From assembly GCA_037176705.1 (NCBI GenBank), contig CM073895.1, positions 4,693,051 to 4,757,050 on the forward strand: a stretch of DNA of 64,000 nt. Direction: 5' to 3'. Both the position numbers and the translations under genes were made by a program. This stretch comes from Molossus alvarezi (taxonomy: Eukaryota; Chordata; Mammalia; Chiroptera; Molossidae). The notes under the pieces are model-generated. The model saw only the letters and a list, made by a program, of their open reading frames with translations, was not told the DNA's origin and made no database searches. This document shows, one piece after another, positions 22,576 through 34,392 of the stretch; position 1 is the stretch's first letter, and the number at the start of each line of letters is the position of its first letter.

Positions 22576-24999
22576 ACCTCTCCTCGGCAGCCGGGGCGCC
22601 TGTGTGTCCCCCTTACTACACGGGCCTGGCCCTGCGGGATGGCAGCCGGTCCGGAGGCCAGAGACCCGCACAGAGGGATCTGCTGAGCTCGGGCGGCCTG
22701 GGCTTGCCTCTTGGTCTGCTTCCTCGGGCTCTTTCTTTGTGGGACATCGTCGAGCCTCCTCTGGTGTGGAGGGTGTGCTACACTCGGCCGCGTGTCAGAC
22801 CCGGGCCCTGGGGGCCTGCAGGTGTGAGCCAGGGCGGGCCGGACCCTGGGGACGTGGGGAAGCTGTTTTGGAACCTGCTTCTATTTTCTCAGTGGATGGG
22901 TCCTGTGGGCTTGGCCACGGTTCCCCTTCTCCCCGCCCCCCACCCCCCACCCTGTCTCTGATGAGGTCGCACGTTCTCTCACGTTGCAGCCGTGTGCAGA
23001 GAATGTAGCTTGTCTCTTTCTAAGAGGCCTGAGCTCGCTCTCGGGACAGGAGGGCCGGGGCCTAGGGTGTGGTCCAGGAGACAGGGTTGACCAGATGGCT
23101 CCCTGCAGCCCCCGAGGAACTATCTCTGCCTGGCTGTCGGGTCCATGTGCAGTCTTCCTGAGCACCCCTGCCCTCTCCCCTCTGCACCTTGGGTGTGGGG
23201 GAGTCCTTGTGACCGGGTGGTAGCTGAGGGAGAGGATCCCTGTGCTCAGCGACTCCTTGGGACCCGCCTGGGGTGCCTGTTGCAGAAGGGCGGGGCTGTT
23301 AGTCTAGGAGTCAGTGGCCCCATCTGGACTCTGGGGGAGGAGCTCCGCCCAGAGGGACCCCGCCACTTTCATCTCCTCCGCATTCCTCAGCCCCTGCCCA
23401 GCGGCCTGTCCGTCCTGCCAGCAGAGGTCTCAGCCTTCCTGCTCCTCCCCAAACCCCGGGGGCCCAGGCCTCTGCTCTGCCTTCGGCCCATGTGTCCACC
23501 TCGGGGCAGCTGAACGATGGCCTGGGGGACCTTCTCCGTGCCCCCCACCTCCCATGAGCATCGTGTCAACAGAGAGTGACAATAACAAAGCGACAGTCAT
23601 CACTTAGTGACCGGGGGCTCTGTCCCAAGCAGGGGCCCCCCTCCCAGGTGTGCGCTGACTTCATTTGCACAGAGCGTTGTTGGGGGATGAAGTCGGTCTC
23701 TCTGGGGAGTTCCCGGCTGTCCTTCATGGGCGCTCTGGACCAGTTCTTAGTGATGGTCACTCTCGTCTTCAGTCTGGGAGGGGCCTTGGGCCAAGACCAC
23801 CCCAGAGAAGTTCCCAGACTCTTGGTTCTTGGCATCCCAAATGCCTTGGTGATTTTTTTCCATGACATCCCAGAACTCAAAGAAATACCTAATAGTTCCA
23901 TTTAAAGAGTTAGATCCAAATACCTTAATAAATGTTTGATAACAGCTTAATAAGCTGCTTGAAAATATAGTACACATAATGTTTTACTTTATTCCTAAAT
24001 AACCAAATTACTTAGTGATGGGATATGTGTGCCCCGGGGGCGCTGGGCAGCTTTTCAAGTCCGGGAGTCCGATCGGGGTGTCCACACTGATTCTTGCTTG
24101 ATACTTGCTTTCGTCTCAGCAACCACGGCAAACCCAGCGTCCCCGGGACATGCCACCTTAGAAGGGTGTAGGCTGCCCTCACGGTGAGACCCTAGACCAC
24201 CCAGCCAGGAGTGCAGCCGCCTCTGACGGCGTCTGAGACTTGAAGGGACTGCCGGTCCCCTCAGTAAGTTAATACCTTGCAGGGCTCCTGAGTTCCCTGG
24301 GGCTCCCACGATACCTCGGTGTGTGTTTGGGAACCATGTTCCTGTGGCTGTCCCCTCATTAGCCCTCGGGGTGGGGGTGGGGGACAGGGGACAAGGACCC
24401 GGTGTCCCACCTCGCCCATCTCCCCTCCCCGGCTCTCAGAACAGGCAGGGATGTGCTCCATGCGTCTCCCTCTGCATCCGCTCTGCCTGGGGCAGGGTCT
24501 TGTGGTCTGGCCCGCAGGGGTGGAGACACCTCCTCCACACTCCTGGAAGAACCCGCTGACCCGAATCGCCCAGGGCACCGGTTCAGAAAACCTCACTCTC
24601 ATCAACATGCTTTTTGATCTGGGGCCATGCTGCTGACACCCACGGAGTTCACGGAGTTCACGCCGGCCACTGGGGGCCGCGAGGTTGCTGCATTTACTTC
24701 AGTGGGTGGGCTCTCTACTGGAGTGCTGAACCCCGTTGCTGCCAGGGCAGGGAGCTCCCCAAACCATTAGATTTGTAAGACAGGGGGTCTGGGAAGGGTT
24801 TTGAAGTGCTCTGCCCACTCTGTAAGAGGGGACCCGGTGTTCCCTCTTTCCTGTCCCGCAGGTGCAGACCGATTGTGAGCCCGGTAGGCAGGGCCGTGCC
24901 TTGTTGCACAGGCACGTGACACCCCAGGGCCTTAGCTTCTGCTGCTCTGGCTCTCACACAGCCCCTCCCCGTTACTGCCACGCCGTCTGCCGGGGAGAT
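22576..24999. other. Non-coding DNA; AT-rich block 23850-24020
   Basis: No gene is supported. 23575-23680 looks like a very decayed plus-strand MIR. 23850-24020 is AT-rich with ACCTTAATAAATGTTTG and could be a repeat remnant or a conserved element. The rest is GC-rich and featureless to me. Confidence 0.4.
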
Positions 25000-25620
25000 T
25001 CCCCTGGGTGCGCTGGCTGCCTTGCCCCAGACAGGCCCTTCTTTGGGTCCTGCCTGCCTGCCACTGCTCTTGCCCCCTCCAGTGGCCCTCTGCCACCCCG
25101 TGATCTCAGCCAGCTTACTCACCTCAGGACCTTTGCACTGTCATCCCCCTACCTGGAGCCCCGTCGTAGCTGCTCCTGTGGCTGGACCCCTTCATTTTCC
25201 AGGTCTCCCTCTATTTATTTTTTAATTCCTCATCTGAGGATATTTTTCTGTTTGTCTTCAGACAGAATGGGAGGGACAGAAAGGGAGAGAGAGAGACATC
25301 GATGTGAGAGGGACACATCGACTGGTTGCCTCCCCGCCCCCCTCATCCCTGACCAGGGCTGGGGACAAATTGCAACCGAGGTACGTGCCCTTGGCCAGAA
25401 TCAAACCCACGACTCATTGGTCCACGGGCCGATGCTCTACTGCTGAGCCAAACCAGCCAGGGCTCCAAGGCTCCTTTTAAATACCACTTCCTAAGGAAGG
25501 CTGCGCCTGAGCACTTTGTCCAAAGAAAGCCCCCGGGTCCCCGTTTACGCCTCACGGCCCTTTTAAGCTTCGCCCTGGCAGAGGCCACGTCTGTGCCGAT
25601 CAGTGCTGTTTCCTGGGCAC
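25000..25620 (+). repeat. LINE-2 fragment split by a SINE
   Basis: The phrase CTCACCTCAGGACCTTTGCA (25119-25138), then CACTTCCTAAGGAAGGCTGC (25485-25504) and GCAGAGGCCACGTCTGTGCC, follow the plus-strand L2 3' region in order. The SINE at 25209-25463 interrupts it. The L2 tail is not clearly reached. Confidence 0.7.
25209..25463 (-). mobile_element. VES-type bat SINE, copy 4
   Basis: On the minus strand it starts GCCCTGGCTGGTTTGGCTCA. The hairpin TCCTC-ATCT-GAGGA lies at 25227-25240. The flanks TCCAGGTCTCC (25198-25208) and TCCAAGGCTCC (25464-25474) are similar enough to be a decayed target duplication. Confidence 0.9.
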
Positions 25621-27169
25621 CCGGCCCTCTGTGGGCACCCGGCGGACGTCCCGACGGGTGAGCGCTCTCGCAGGGCAGCGCCTTAGTTATTTATTTCTTA
25701 AATAGAAGGAATTCATAGGGTCACCTGCTTTTAATTTTGCCAAGCAAGACTTAGAAAATCTCCGGCAACCGTGCATCGTCAGCACGGTTGAAAGTTGGAA
25801 GGACGTACCTCAGAATAAAGGACAGCTCTCTCATGGGGTAAATTCAGTCCTGTCCTTCTCGCGTCTCACGGGGGTCGGGTGAAAACCCTCGGGAAACATG
25901 TCCATCAGTGAGACCTCCACCCTCCTGTCCTTCCGTGCCATTTGTCCCCTTCACCAAGCCGTGAGCTCCTGGGGGGAGTTGCGTTTTCAAACTAAGGTGC
26001 CTCTGCTTTGGGGCACTATGGGTCCCTGGATACCTCCAGATCTGCCCGGACACCCCTGCTCAAAGCCGCACAGGACAGGGCTGGCCTCCCTGGGCTCCTT
26101 GGTAGCTGGCGACATTGTCATTTGCCTGCACGCGGGTCTCCCCGCTGGAGGACGAGTTCCCAGCACAGGACAGGGCCTCCTGCCACGGCCCTCACTGTGC
26201 TCGCTCACACGCCTCACCCACAGCCAGCGACCGTCTCCGAACACGTGGCAGGGGCAGCCTCGGGCCACAGCCCAGGGGTACGCGCACAGAGCTTTCTCTC
26301 TCTCCCGACCACTTAAGTTAATTTCTGCCTCAACCCTGCATTCCACCAGGCCGCAGAAACCTCACTGCTTTTCATTCCGGGTTACTCAGTCGACTCACAG
26401 GCTCCCCAGGTGCAGCGCTGGGTTCGCCGGTGTGTGAGCGGTGGGTGGAGGTGAGGCCTCTGGCCCTGGTGATGCCGTTGCCCTGGGCCCCTGGCTGTCG
26501 CCGCTGTGGGCCACTGCTGTGCCCCTGTGTGCCCATGCCAGGCCTCCCGGCTGCTTCTGCACCCCTCTTGGTGGGTGAGGTCACTGCAGCCACCCGGCCC
26601 CGGCGGCCATCGTCCTGTGGGCACAGGGGGAATGCCAGGGGCTCCGCTTGGGGAACAAGGCTCAGCCCCCTGAGGAGCATGGGCATCTCTACGGCACCCA
26701 TCACCGGGGCGGGGAGGAGGCAGGCCCCCCTCCCCTGTCCACTGCTCCACGTGTCAGCCCTCGCCCGGGGCATCGATGCCCCGTCGGGTTAGAATAGAAG
26801 GCTACAGGACGGGGTAAGAGGCCCTCTCCACTTCTCCAACCAGGTAACCTGCTGCAAGAAGGAGGTGCTAATCTGGGCTTTTGTGGTGAGACGTCTGGGG
26901 GTCCGGGGCAGGGGAGGGTGCGGACTGCACCCCATGGGGAGCTTGCTGGAACTGTGCCCAGGGTGCGGGGCAGCATGTGGGCAGCTACCCAGTGCGCCAG
27001 CTTGGTAGAGCATCTGCATATTTGTGCTCACATGACTCGGCTCAGAGGGAATGTACGCTCCGTGAGGGGAGTGGGGACACGCAGCAAGGCAGGTGCAGGG
27101 GGTGCTTCGTCCTTGCGTCTCGGCCTCGAGAGAACTGAGTGATGCGTCAGCGACCACCCAGCGCGGCGA
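25621..27169. other. GC-rich non-coding DNA
   Basis: No gene is supported. 25680-25850 is a modest AT-rich stretch. The overlapping frames between 25898 and 27157 carry no recognisable domain. Confidence 0.4.
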
Positions 27170-27400
27170 GGCTCTCGCTTACCGAGCGCTGGCCGTTCTG
27201 AGAATCGCGCGCGTACTGATGTATCAAACTGTTCCGTGAGGTGGATGCTCCTGTGTGCTCATTGCACAGGTGAGGGAATCGACACACAGTGTTTCTGTCG
27301 TTTGCCTGAGGTCAGTCAGTGTACTCAGCCTGCACGGGGTGGTGTGTGTGTGCCTGTCTGTGTTTGCCACCTCGATGACCAGGACAGCGGTGGGTGTGCC
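27170..27400 (+). repeat. MIR fragment
   Basis: The order 'gagcgctggcc', 'ttgcacaggtgagggaatcg' and 'tttgcctgaggtcagtcagt' matches a plus-strand MIR core and 3' part. It is ancient and divergent. Confidence 0.6.
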
Positions 27401-27477
27401 CTGTCACAGTTCTCGTCCTAACTCCTGTCAGGAGTGTGACCATGTCTTTCTCCGGGTCCTCGGGGCTCAAATGCCAA

Positions 27478-27556
27478 CTGAAAGAAAGAAAGAATGAATG
27501 AATGAATGAGAGAGTGAATGCATGAATGAGTGAGGGAACGAACGAGTGAATGGACA
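27478..27556 (+). repeat. GAAA/GAAT/GAGT simple repeat
   Basis: A short tetranucleotide run mixes GAAA, GAAT and GAGT units. It resembles the tail of an L2 element and is a smaller version of the large array at 34393-35125. Confidence 0.8.
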
Positions 27557-27641
27557 AACAAGAAAGGATGTTCTGAATTCTAACACAAGCTCTCCTAGCA
27601 TTAGTGGGCAGATTGCCATTCCTTCTGTTGACTTGTTTTCT

Positions 27642-27868
27642 CTTTTATTATTATTATTATTATTCAGGTAGAGTGGAGAGGAGGGAGGGAGGGAGAGAGA
27701 GAAACATCAATGGGAGAGGGACACATCGATTGGTTGACTGTCACACGACCCCGACCAAGGCCAGGGATGGAACCTGCAGCCCAGGCACATGTCCTCGACT
27801 GGGAATCGAACTTCTGCCCCTTCAGCTCTCGGGCCAGTGCTCTAACCGCTGAGAAAACCGGCCAGGGC
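27642..27868 (-). mobile_element. VES-type bat SINE, copy 5, (TAA)n tail
   Basis: The flank TGTTGACTTGTTTTCT is exact at 27626-27641 and 27869-27884, so the insertion is certain. Unlike the other copies the 3' tail is a (TAA)n microsatellite in SINE orientation and the TCCTC/GAGGA hairpin is absent. It therefore belongs to a different tail subtype or lost its end before microsatellite growth. Confidence 0.95.
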
Positions 27869-28009
27869 TGTTGACTTGTTTTCTTTGCTTTCCTGGCCCG
27901 TGGCCCCTCGCGTACCTGCGCCGCCTCACGCAGTCACTGGGGCACCGCTCACATCCCAGTGTCTGTCTCAACGCAGCCTCCCTAAGACACAGTTCGCACA
28001 GTTGAGAAG

Positions 28010-28700
28010 CTGCACAGAACAGACAGCTGGGTGGGTTTTGGCATCACCATCGCCAAATCAAGAGAACGAACATACCTCCGCCCCAGGAGTGTCCCCAAAT
28101 TCCTTTGTAATTCCTGCTCCAGCCCCCTCCCCCCCACACCCCCCTCCCCGGGCACCTGCTGGCATTTTCTAGAGTTTTCTATAGACGGGACCCTGCAGCC
28201 TGCACTCCAGGGGCGGGGTCCGGGCTCCATGGCCGCTGCCCCCACAGCTGCGCCGGCTTCTGCTCCACCCGCAGGGCGTTCCAGGTCCCCCATGCTCGCC
28301 AGCCCTCCCGGGCTCACTCGTTTTCCCCGTAGCCGTTCTCCCAGGCGTTGTGGTATCTGGTCGTGGTCTTAGCGTGCATTTTCTACTAACTAACGATGTT
28401 CTGGAGCTTCTTGGCCACCCCTGCATTTTCCTGGTGAAATGTCTGGTCAAACCTTTCGTCCACTTCAAAAACCGGGCCGTGTTCTCGCAGCGTCCGGGAG
28501 TTCTCCGACCGCCCTCAGACCCGGTCCTTCAGCAGATGAGCCTCGCGGGTTCCCTTCCAGGCGGCCCCCCCTTCCACCCGCTTGGCAACCTTTCGAAGAA
28601 CAGAGTTCATTCTGATGAAGCCCAGTTTACCAGGGGCTTTTGGTTTCTGTGGGACTTCACTCTGGTGTCGTGTCTAGGCGACCTTCGCCCAACCCGAGTC
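28010..28700 (-). mobile_element. Old LINE-1 fragment, GC-enriched
   Basis: Read against the L1 consensus, 28378-28480 corresponds to the segment 'gttctggagcttcttggcca...cctggtgaaatgtctggtca', and 28600-28680 to 'cattctgatgaagcccagtttac'. Many A/T positions have become G or C. The element is on the minus strand and has no intact frame. Confidence 0.65.
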
Positions 28701-29719
28701 ACAGCTGGTCTCTCCCACGCTTCACGGATTCTAAGCTCCGCTCTGCACGCCGTCTCGAGTTCTTCCGTGCGGGTGAGGCTCCGTTTCCTCTGCTGCGCGT
28801 GGCCGCCCAGTCACTGCGCCGGGCTGGTCGACAAGCCCCTCCTTCCCCCCGGATTACCTCCTGCCGCTTCGTAGCGTGGTTCTAGGTACGAGGGATGTCT
28901 CTGGACTCAGCTCTGTTTCACGGTCCGGCCACGGGCCTTCGGGCCGGCACCACACCGCCCCGACGCCGCAGCTCTGTAGCAGCCTCGCGTCCCTGGCTCG
29001 CGGCAGCGGTCGCTGGCTCTCCAGGGGTCCTCCTCCAGGTGGCCCTGGTGCTCGGGTCCTCTGCTCCGTAGGGTTTCAGGATCAGCTCCTGTTTCTAGAG
29101 CGGAGCCTGCTCGGGTTTCGATGGGGGTCGAGCCCACATCGTGTGCTCTGTGGGCCTTCTCTGGAGGTGTCCCTGGGCGGCCCCGGGCCTCTGGCTGGGA
29201 AAGCGCCTCCTGCCGTCCGTAAAAGGACAGTGTTGGTGTTTATAAAGCACTTTGGGGCATTGCGCTGACCTCGGGATGTCAGGACGGGAGCGTTTTGGCC
29301 GGGCTGGGGTCCCTGCTGAGGAATGCAGGCCTGACCACACGCTTGGGGGAGTTGCCGCTGCTCCTGGTCGAGGCTCGGCAGAGAAACCCCTCCTTCGAGA
29401 AAGTGCCCGTGGAGCTTCCTTTAATCTGCTCGTGTCGCCTGCCTTAGACCGAGCAGGTGGCCCCAGTGTGAACGCATGTCTGCCCTGTGTGGGGCCTCGG
29501 GAGACCCTCTGCGTGTTCCAGGACATTCGTTTGAGGAGAGAGGGGACTTGGTAGCGTGGCCCTGTTTGGGCTGGCCACGTGTCTCTGTGTGTTCCTGGCC
29601 GTAAGGGGAGCCGTGGACTCCCCGAACTCCTTCCGGGGGGGCTGGTGGCCAGCGGGGGCCGTCTGAGTCCCCAGGGCAGGTGCCCTCACCTCCCCCTGGG
29701 CTTCCCCAGCCTAGCTCTT
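28701..29719. other. CpG-containing non-coding DNA
   Basis: No gene is supported. The region is GC-rich with many CpG dinucleotides. It may continue the decayed L1 into its ORF2 part but I cannot align it by eye. Confidence 0.35.
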
Positions 29720-29886
29720 CGGTAAAAGTGCTTCGGTGAAGGTGCTTCGGTGAAGTTGTTTCGGTGCAAGTGCTTTGATGAAGGTGTTTTGGTGAAGGTG
29801 CTTTGATGAAGGTGCTTTGATGAAGGTGTTTTGTGAAGGTGCTTTGGTGAAGTTGTTTTGGTGATGGTGCTTCGGTGAAGGTGCTT
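29720..29886 (+). repeat. 15-bp minisatellite, about 11 units
   Basis: The unit is GGTGCTTTGGTGAAG with CGG/TGA variants. Because 15 is a multiple of three, the minus strand reads as a regular HLHQSTFTK-like peptide repeat; this is a by-product of the period and not a gene. Confidence 0.9.
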
Positions 29887-29989
29887 GCAGGGCATGTGCA
29901 GGTGGAGGGGAAGGTGGGGCCCCCAGGAAGCAGCATGCGCACTTCAGCCGGCTGTCCAAGGACGCTCACCGGAGGCTGCCCCTGGGGAG

Positions 29990-30640
29990 AGGGAGCCTTT
30001 AAACTGTCAGAATAAAAAGTCAACCAAAGTCCTTGGCCAATCGAAAGCACTTAAGTCAGACGGCAGGCAGCAAAGGCAGCAGATTTCCCTGCCATGTGTT
30101 GCGGGGACAAAGAGGCTGTTGGGGAATTTAAAGAATGGAGGAAAAGTTAAAACATATTGGAAGCCACCTAGTCAATAATGCATTAACTTTGGGATTCACA
30201 AAAAGAAATAGCGGTGAAAATCTCCCCCAATAAGTTTTTATTCCCAAATTCGATGACAGATCTCCGGGAGCACGGGCCGGCCCGTAGGTGTGGGTTCTGA
30301 AATACAGCCCGGGGTCTAGATACTGTCCAATAATAACATATTATGAAGCCAATCAGCTGTGAGCTCCCTGCCTGGCAGTTTGGCAGCTCCCCTTCCTCCT
30401 TCACAAGGCCAAGTGACGCTTAATTCCTCCCGGGAGAGTTCACGTAAAAATACGCTCACTGCCGCTGACAAAAGAGACGGGTCCAGATTCCTCACCCGGG
30501 CACCTGCCGCAGAAAAGTGACGGATGACGAGAACAGATTTAATTATCATTCCACGCCACGTCTCTGCCTGCTCTGTCGCAGGGCTGCAGCTGTTGGCACA
30601 CACTTTATTTTAAAGTCAATGTGCTTATCTGTAGCGAGGG
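29990..30640. promoter_or_regulatory. Cluster of candidate conserved non-coding elements
   Basis: A long AT-balanced block without recognisable repeats holds TTGGCCAATCGAAAGCAC (30033-30050, with a CCAAT core), CCCAATAAGTTTTTATTCCC and AATAATAACATATTATGAAG. It has the lowest repeat content of any 650-bp part of the window. The regulatory reading is inference from texture. Confidence 0.45.
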
Positions 30641-31746
30641 CCTCTCTCCGAGCAAATTGACTCGTGGCAGGAAGGGGATGGCGCGGTCTGGATCCAGCTG
30701 AACAAACGCAGATCCGCAGTCCGCGTGCCCGCCGTCACGGTCTAATCCGCCCCGCATCCGATCGGCTCTGGGATTGGGCTTTTGTCAAGGAAACATTTGC
30801 AAGAAGCAAACTTTTCGCAGGCCTTTCTGAGCCGAAAGGCACGGTTTTCCCTCCCGGACGGTCAAGTGTTGGCTGATGGCAGATGAGCACGTTGCTCCCG
30901 GAAGCCGGGGAATCTCTGGTGTTTGCCTCTTACGGGAGGAGCCTTGCAGTCCACCAGAGGGGACCCCACAGAGGCCTGCGGGCAGGCTCGGGCTCAGAGG
31001 GGAGCAGGTCGGGAACGGGGGCCCCCTGTCCTTGTGACTGGTGACTGTGAGAGGACCAGGGACTGGGGTGATGAGCCGGACCCTGGAGGATGATCCCACA
31101 GAATTGCCCCTCTGTTTGTCAGAACCTTCTGGAAAAGGACGCCCTGGGCAGAACACCCGGCCTGGTGCAGAGCATCAGATTTCATGGAGAGAAGGCTCTG
31201 GCTTGGCTGGAAGAAGGCTGTGCCATGAGCCCGCACCCAAGGTGACGCCGTTTTCAACAGAAATGGCCCAGATAATAGGCAGTGTCTAATGTGCAATTTC
31301 CCTGCTGTGTCTCTTCTTATCAACAGAAGCCACTCGATGTTTTGTATACGGTGGAATTTAGTACAAAGCGACGGAGTTTCTACTGAAAGGAAAATGCAAT
31401 AACGGGCTTAGCAGTTGGGATATAAGGAGAGGTGATGCTGAGCGTCCCTGACAGTGCCTGGCATGGCCGGTGGCCGGAGGCGGATGCCAAGGCACGGGGT
31501 GGGAGGGGGGAGGTTTCTGTGAATGTGAGCTGCACAGGGAGGGGCTCATTTTCCCTGACCTTCCCTGTGATGAATAAGGATGCGAGATTACATCTGCTGA
31601 GCCTGCAGACCGGAGGCTGGGGGAGGGCTGGGGGAGGAAGCAGAGCTCTGGCTTATGGATTTGGGCTGTGAACAGGGTGCTTAGCCACTGAGCTTTCCGT
31701 GTATTGATCAGATTCTGTCTGTAAACTGGAGCGAGTCCAGCTTCCT
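30641..31746. other. Non-coding DNA
   Basis: No gene is supported. 31240-31400 is AT-balanced and repeat-free and could extend the upstream candidate cluster. The remainder is ordinary GC-rich DNA. Confidence 0.4.
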
Positions 31747-32582
31747 CCCCATCACCCCATCACCATCCCCTTCATCTCCCATCATCTTCATCCCCATCAT
31801 CTCCCGTCATCTCCATCCCCATCATCCCCATCACCCCATCCTCCTCATCCCCATCCCCCTATCCCCATCACCCCATCATCCCCAACCCCATCATCCCCAT
31901 CCTCATCCCCATCACCCCATCCCCATTGCCCCATTATCCCCATCATCCCCATCCCCTTCACTCCATTATCCCCATCCCCATTACCCCATTCCCATTACCC
32001 CATCATCCCCATCCCCATCCTATCATCCCCATCACCATCCCCATCATCTCCCATCATCTCCATCCCCATCATCCCCATCCTCATTCCCATCACCCCATCC
32101 CCATCGCCCCATCATCCCCATCACCATCCCCCCATCCCCCATCATCCCCATCACCATCCCTATTATCTCCCATCATCCCCATCCCCATCACCCCATCATC
32201 CCCATCCCTATCCCCATCCCCATTATCCCAATCACCATCCCCATCATCTCCCACCATCCCCATCATCTCCCACCATCCCCATCATCTCCCATCATCCCCA
32301 TCACACCATCATCACCATCTCCATCTCCATAATCCCCATCCTCATCCCCATCATCCCATCCCCATCACCATCCCATTCATCCCTATCATCCCCATCACCA
32401 GCCTTATCATCCCCATCACCATCCCCATGATCCCCATCACCATCTCCATCATCCCCATCACCACCATCACCATCATCCCTATCACTATCCCCATCATCCC
32501 CATCACCACCCTCACCATCACCATCCCCATCATCCCCATCACCAGCTCCATTATCCCCATTACCACCATCACCATCACCATC
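31747..32582 (+). repeat. CAT/CCC-rich imperfect array, 836 bp
   Basis: Units such as CCCATCATC, CCCCATCACC and CCATCCC are mixed without a single strict period. The plus strand has almost no G and the minus strand is rich in GGGGATG. The long histidine/proline/isoleucine frames on plus and the glycine/aspartate frames on minus are artefacts of the base skew. It abuts a MIR at 32583. Confidence 0.95.
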
Positions 32583-32760
32583 GCTACCTGTTATGGACCA
32601 GGCTAAGTCTTTTAGATTTATCATCTCCTTTAATCCCATGAACCAGATATTACTCTGTTGATCTTGCAGAGGAGAGAACTCAGGGTGAGTGAGTGACGGG
32701 TAAGACGTGAAGCCAGTCCTGAAGCTGCTGTCTTGGTCACATCTTCCCATTTAGGAAATT
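32583..32760 (+). repeat. MIR fragment
   Basis: CTACCTGTTATGGACCAGGC, then TTATCATCTCCTTTAATCCC and CAGAGGAGAGAACTCAGGG follow the plus-strand MIR order. The CAT array ends at its 5' edge. Confidence 0.7.
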
Positions 32761-33714
32761 TAAGTATGCACATATTTAATATTATAGGTTAAAGGAAGGA
32801 AAGAGAAAGTCAACTCTCCTTTTTTCATGGAAAAGTTTGGGGATGTCAATAATTTTGAGTTTGAAGACCGACACTTGGGGATTTGTGCTCCTGCATGGCT
32901 GACAGTCCCTCAGCTCTGGGGACCAGGGCCCCCAAGGGAAGGCTGGCTGGGGGCAGCGCTGTGGGGAGCCACTGTGGAGAGGCTGAGGGGTTCTGGCAAC
33001 AGGAACTTGGGAGACTCGCAGCCACCAGCCGGGAGCCCGGGGGGAGATGCAGCCCTATCTGCTGCAGGGTGACAGGGACGGTCTGTCAGAGGCTTGGCCG
33101 GCAGGCCTTGGGCACAGACACTCAACCTGAGTGGTCACTGCCGTCCCTCACAGGCAGTGTGGCCCTGCCCCCCCCCGCTATGTATTTGCCCTGTGGGTGT
33201 CTAGGGTCCACATTCACACCCCACTCTGCCCTGGCCCCCTGCCGCCAGGAGGCCTGGCCTCCGTGCTTCTGGCCTTCATGACCCCTCTGGCATCCAGTGG
33301 CCCACGGGGGGCTCTGCGTTTGGGCTGGACTGTAGTGTATGCCGACCAGGATCGTGACTTTGGGCCGAGCTGCCCGGACACATGGCAGCGTTGTAGAGCA
33401 CGGAGGGCATGCTGCGTCCGCTCTGCTGGCCGCCGCTCCACGCTGACAGCGGATCCCGGGGTTCACACCAGCTCCCCGAGACTTTGGGCCTGACCCGTCT
33501 GAGTCTCAGGGAGTAGCTTCCGGCACATGCTCCGGTGTGTCTGCTCTACGCCAGGCGTGGGGAACCCGGGTGCTGACTCACAGGTTGTGTTCACATGCGT
33601 GTCACAGGCCCGGGCACCGGCCTCGAGCTTGTAGCCAGAGGAGCAGAGCCCTCCACGCAGCCCGTGCTGAAGGTCGAGGAGACAGGACACGTCATGGCTG
33701 GCTCATCGGGGTAA
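32761..33714. other. Non-coding DNA
   Basis: No gene, named repeat or motif cluster is recognised. The overlapping frames on both strands are GC-driven. Confidence 0.4.
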
Positions 33715-33935
33715 CTATGGGCAAGAAATTAATACCGGTTTTATTTCTGAGTGAGGCTGATGACTCTCCTTTCCACATTAATTTTTATTAAGCATTTTAT
33801 GTATTATTCCAAAACCACAGAGTATGCAGAGACAGTTTAGAACACATTATGGGTTGTGCGTTTTATAATTATCATATGGCCTCCGTCCAGCAAGTAGAAA
33901 AGCAAATAAACACGATCACTCTCCAGTAGAAGGGA
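33715..33935. promoter_or_regulatory. Candidate conserved non-coding element
   Basis: AT-rich island with GCAAGAAATTAATACCGG, TAATTTTTATTAAGC and CGTTTTATAATTATCATATG. No repeat is recognised. TAAT and AATTA cores are dense. Confidence 0.45.
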
Positions 33936-34139
33936 GTCACCATGGTGATGTGTGGACGGGTGCTGCAGCCCCAGCTCCGCCCAGTCTGGACTCGGGACCC
34001 AGAGCCGCCCGGCACGGGAAGGTGGTGTCAGCCCGGTCCCCGGGCGGCCTCCGGGCCCTGCGTCTCAGCCCTTTCCTGGGGCAAGGCCCCCTCCAGGCCC
34101 TCTGCTGCCAGACCTTTGATTTATTGTCTGTTGCTGAAC

Positions 34140-34392
34140 ATATCACTCAGGTCCTTCTTGCTGCTCAGGTCCCCTCAGGGAAGTCTTCCTCACCTGCCCA
34201 AACCAAAGTCAGCCTCAGCCACTGCGTCCCGGCACGAGGCTTCGCTTCCTTCTGGTGCTTGTTCAGTGTCTGAGCCGCGGCTTCCGTTTGTCTCCTCACC
34301 TCCAGGGAAACTCCCCGAGATCAGGAACCTTCTCTGTTCGCCCCAGGGTCTCTGGCAACAGCACGTAGTAGGCATGCTACAGATGTTCACTG
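34140..34392 (+). repeat. LINE-2 3' end
   Basis: The order 'cccctcagggaagtcttcct', 'gatcaggaaccttctctgtt' and 'gcacgtagtaggcatgctac' then 'agatgttcactggatgag' follows the L2 3' terminus. Its natural tail (GAATGAATG) is where the next array begins. Confidence 0.75.

Noticed and set aside
31926..32606. 226-residue histidine/proline-rich frame
   Set aside because: It follows from the CAT/CCC base skew and has no non-repeat part.
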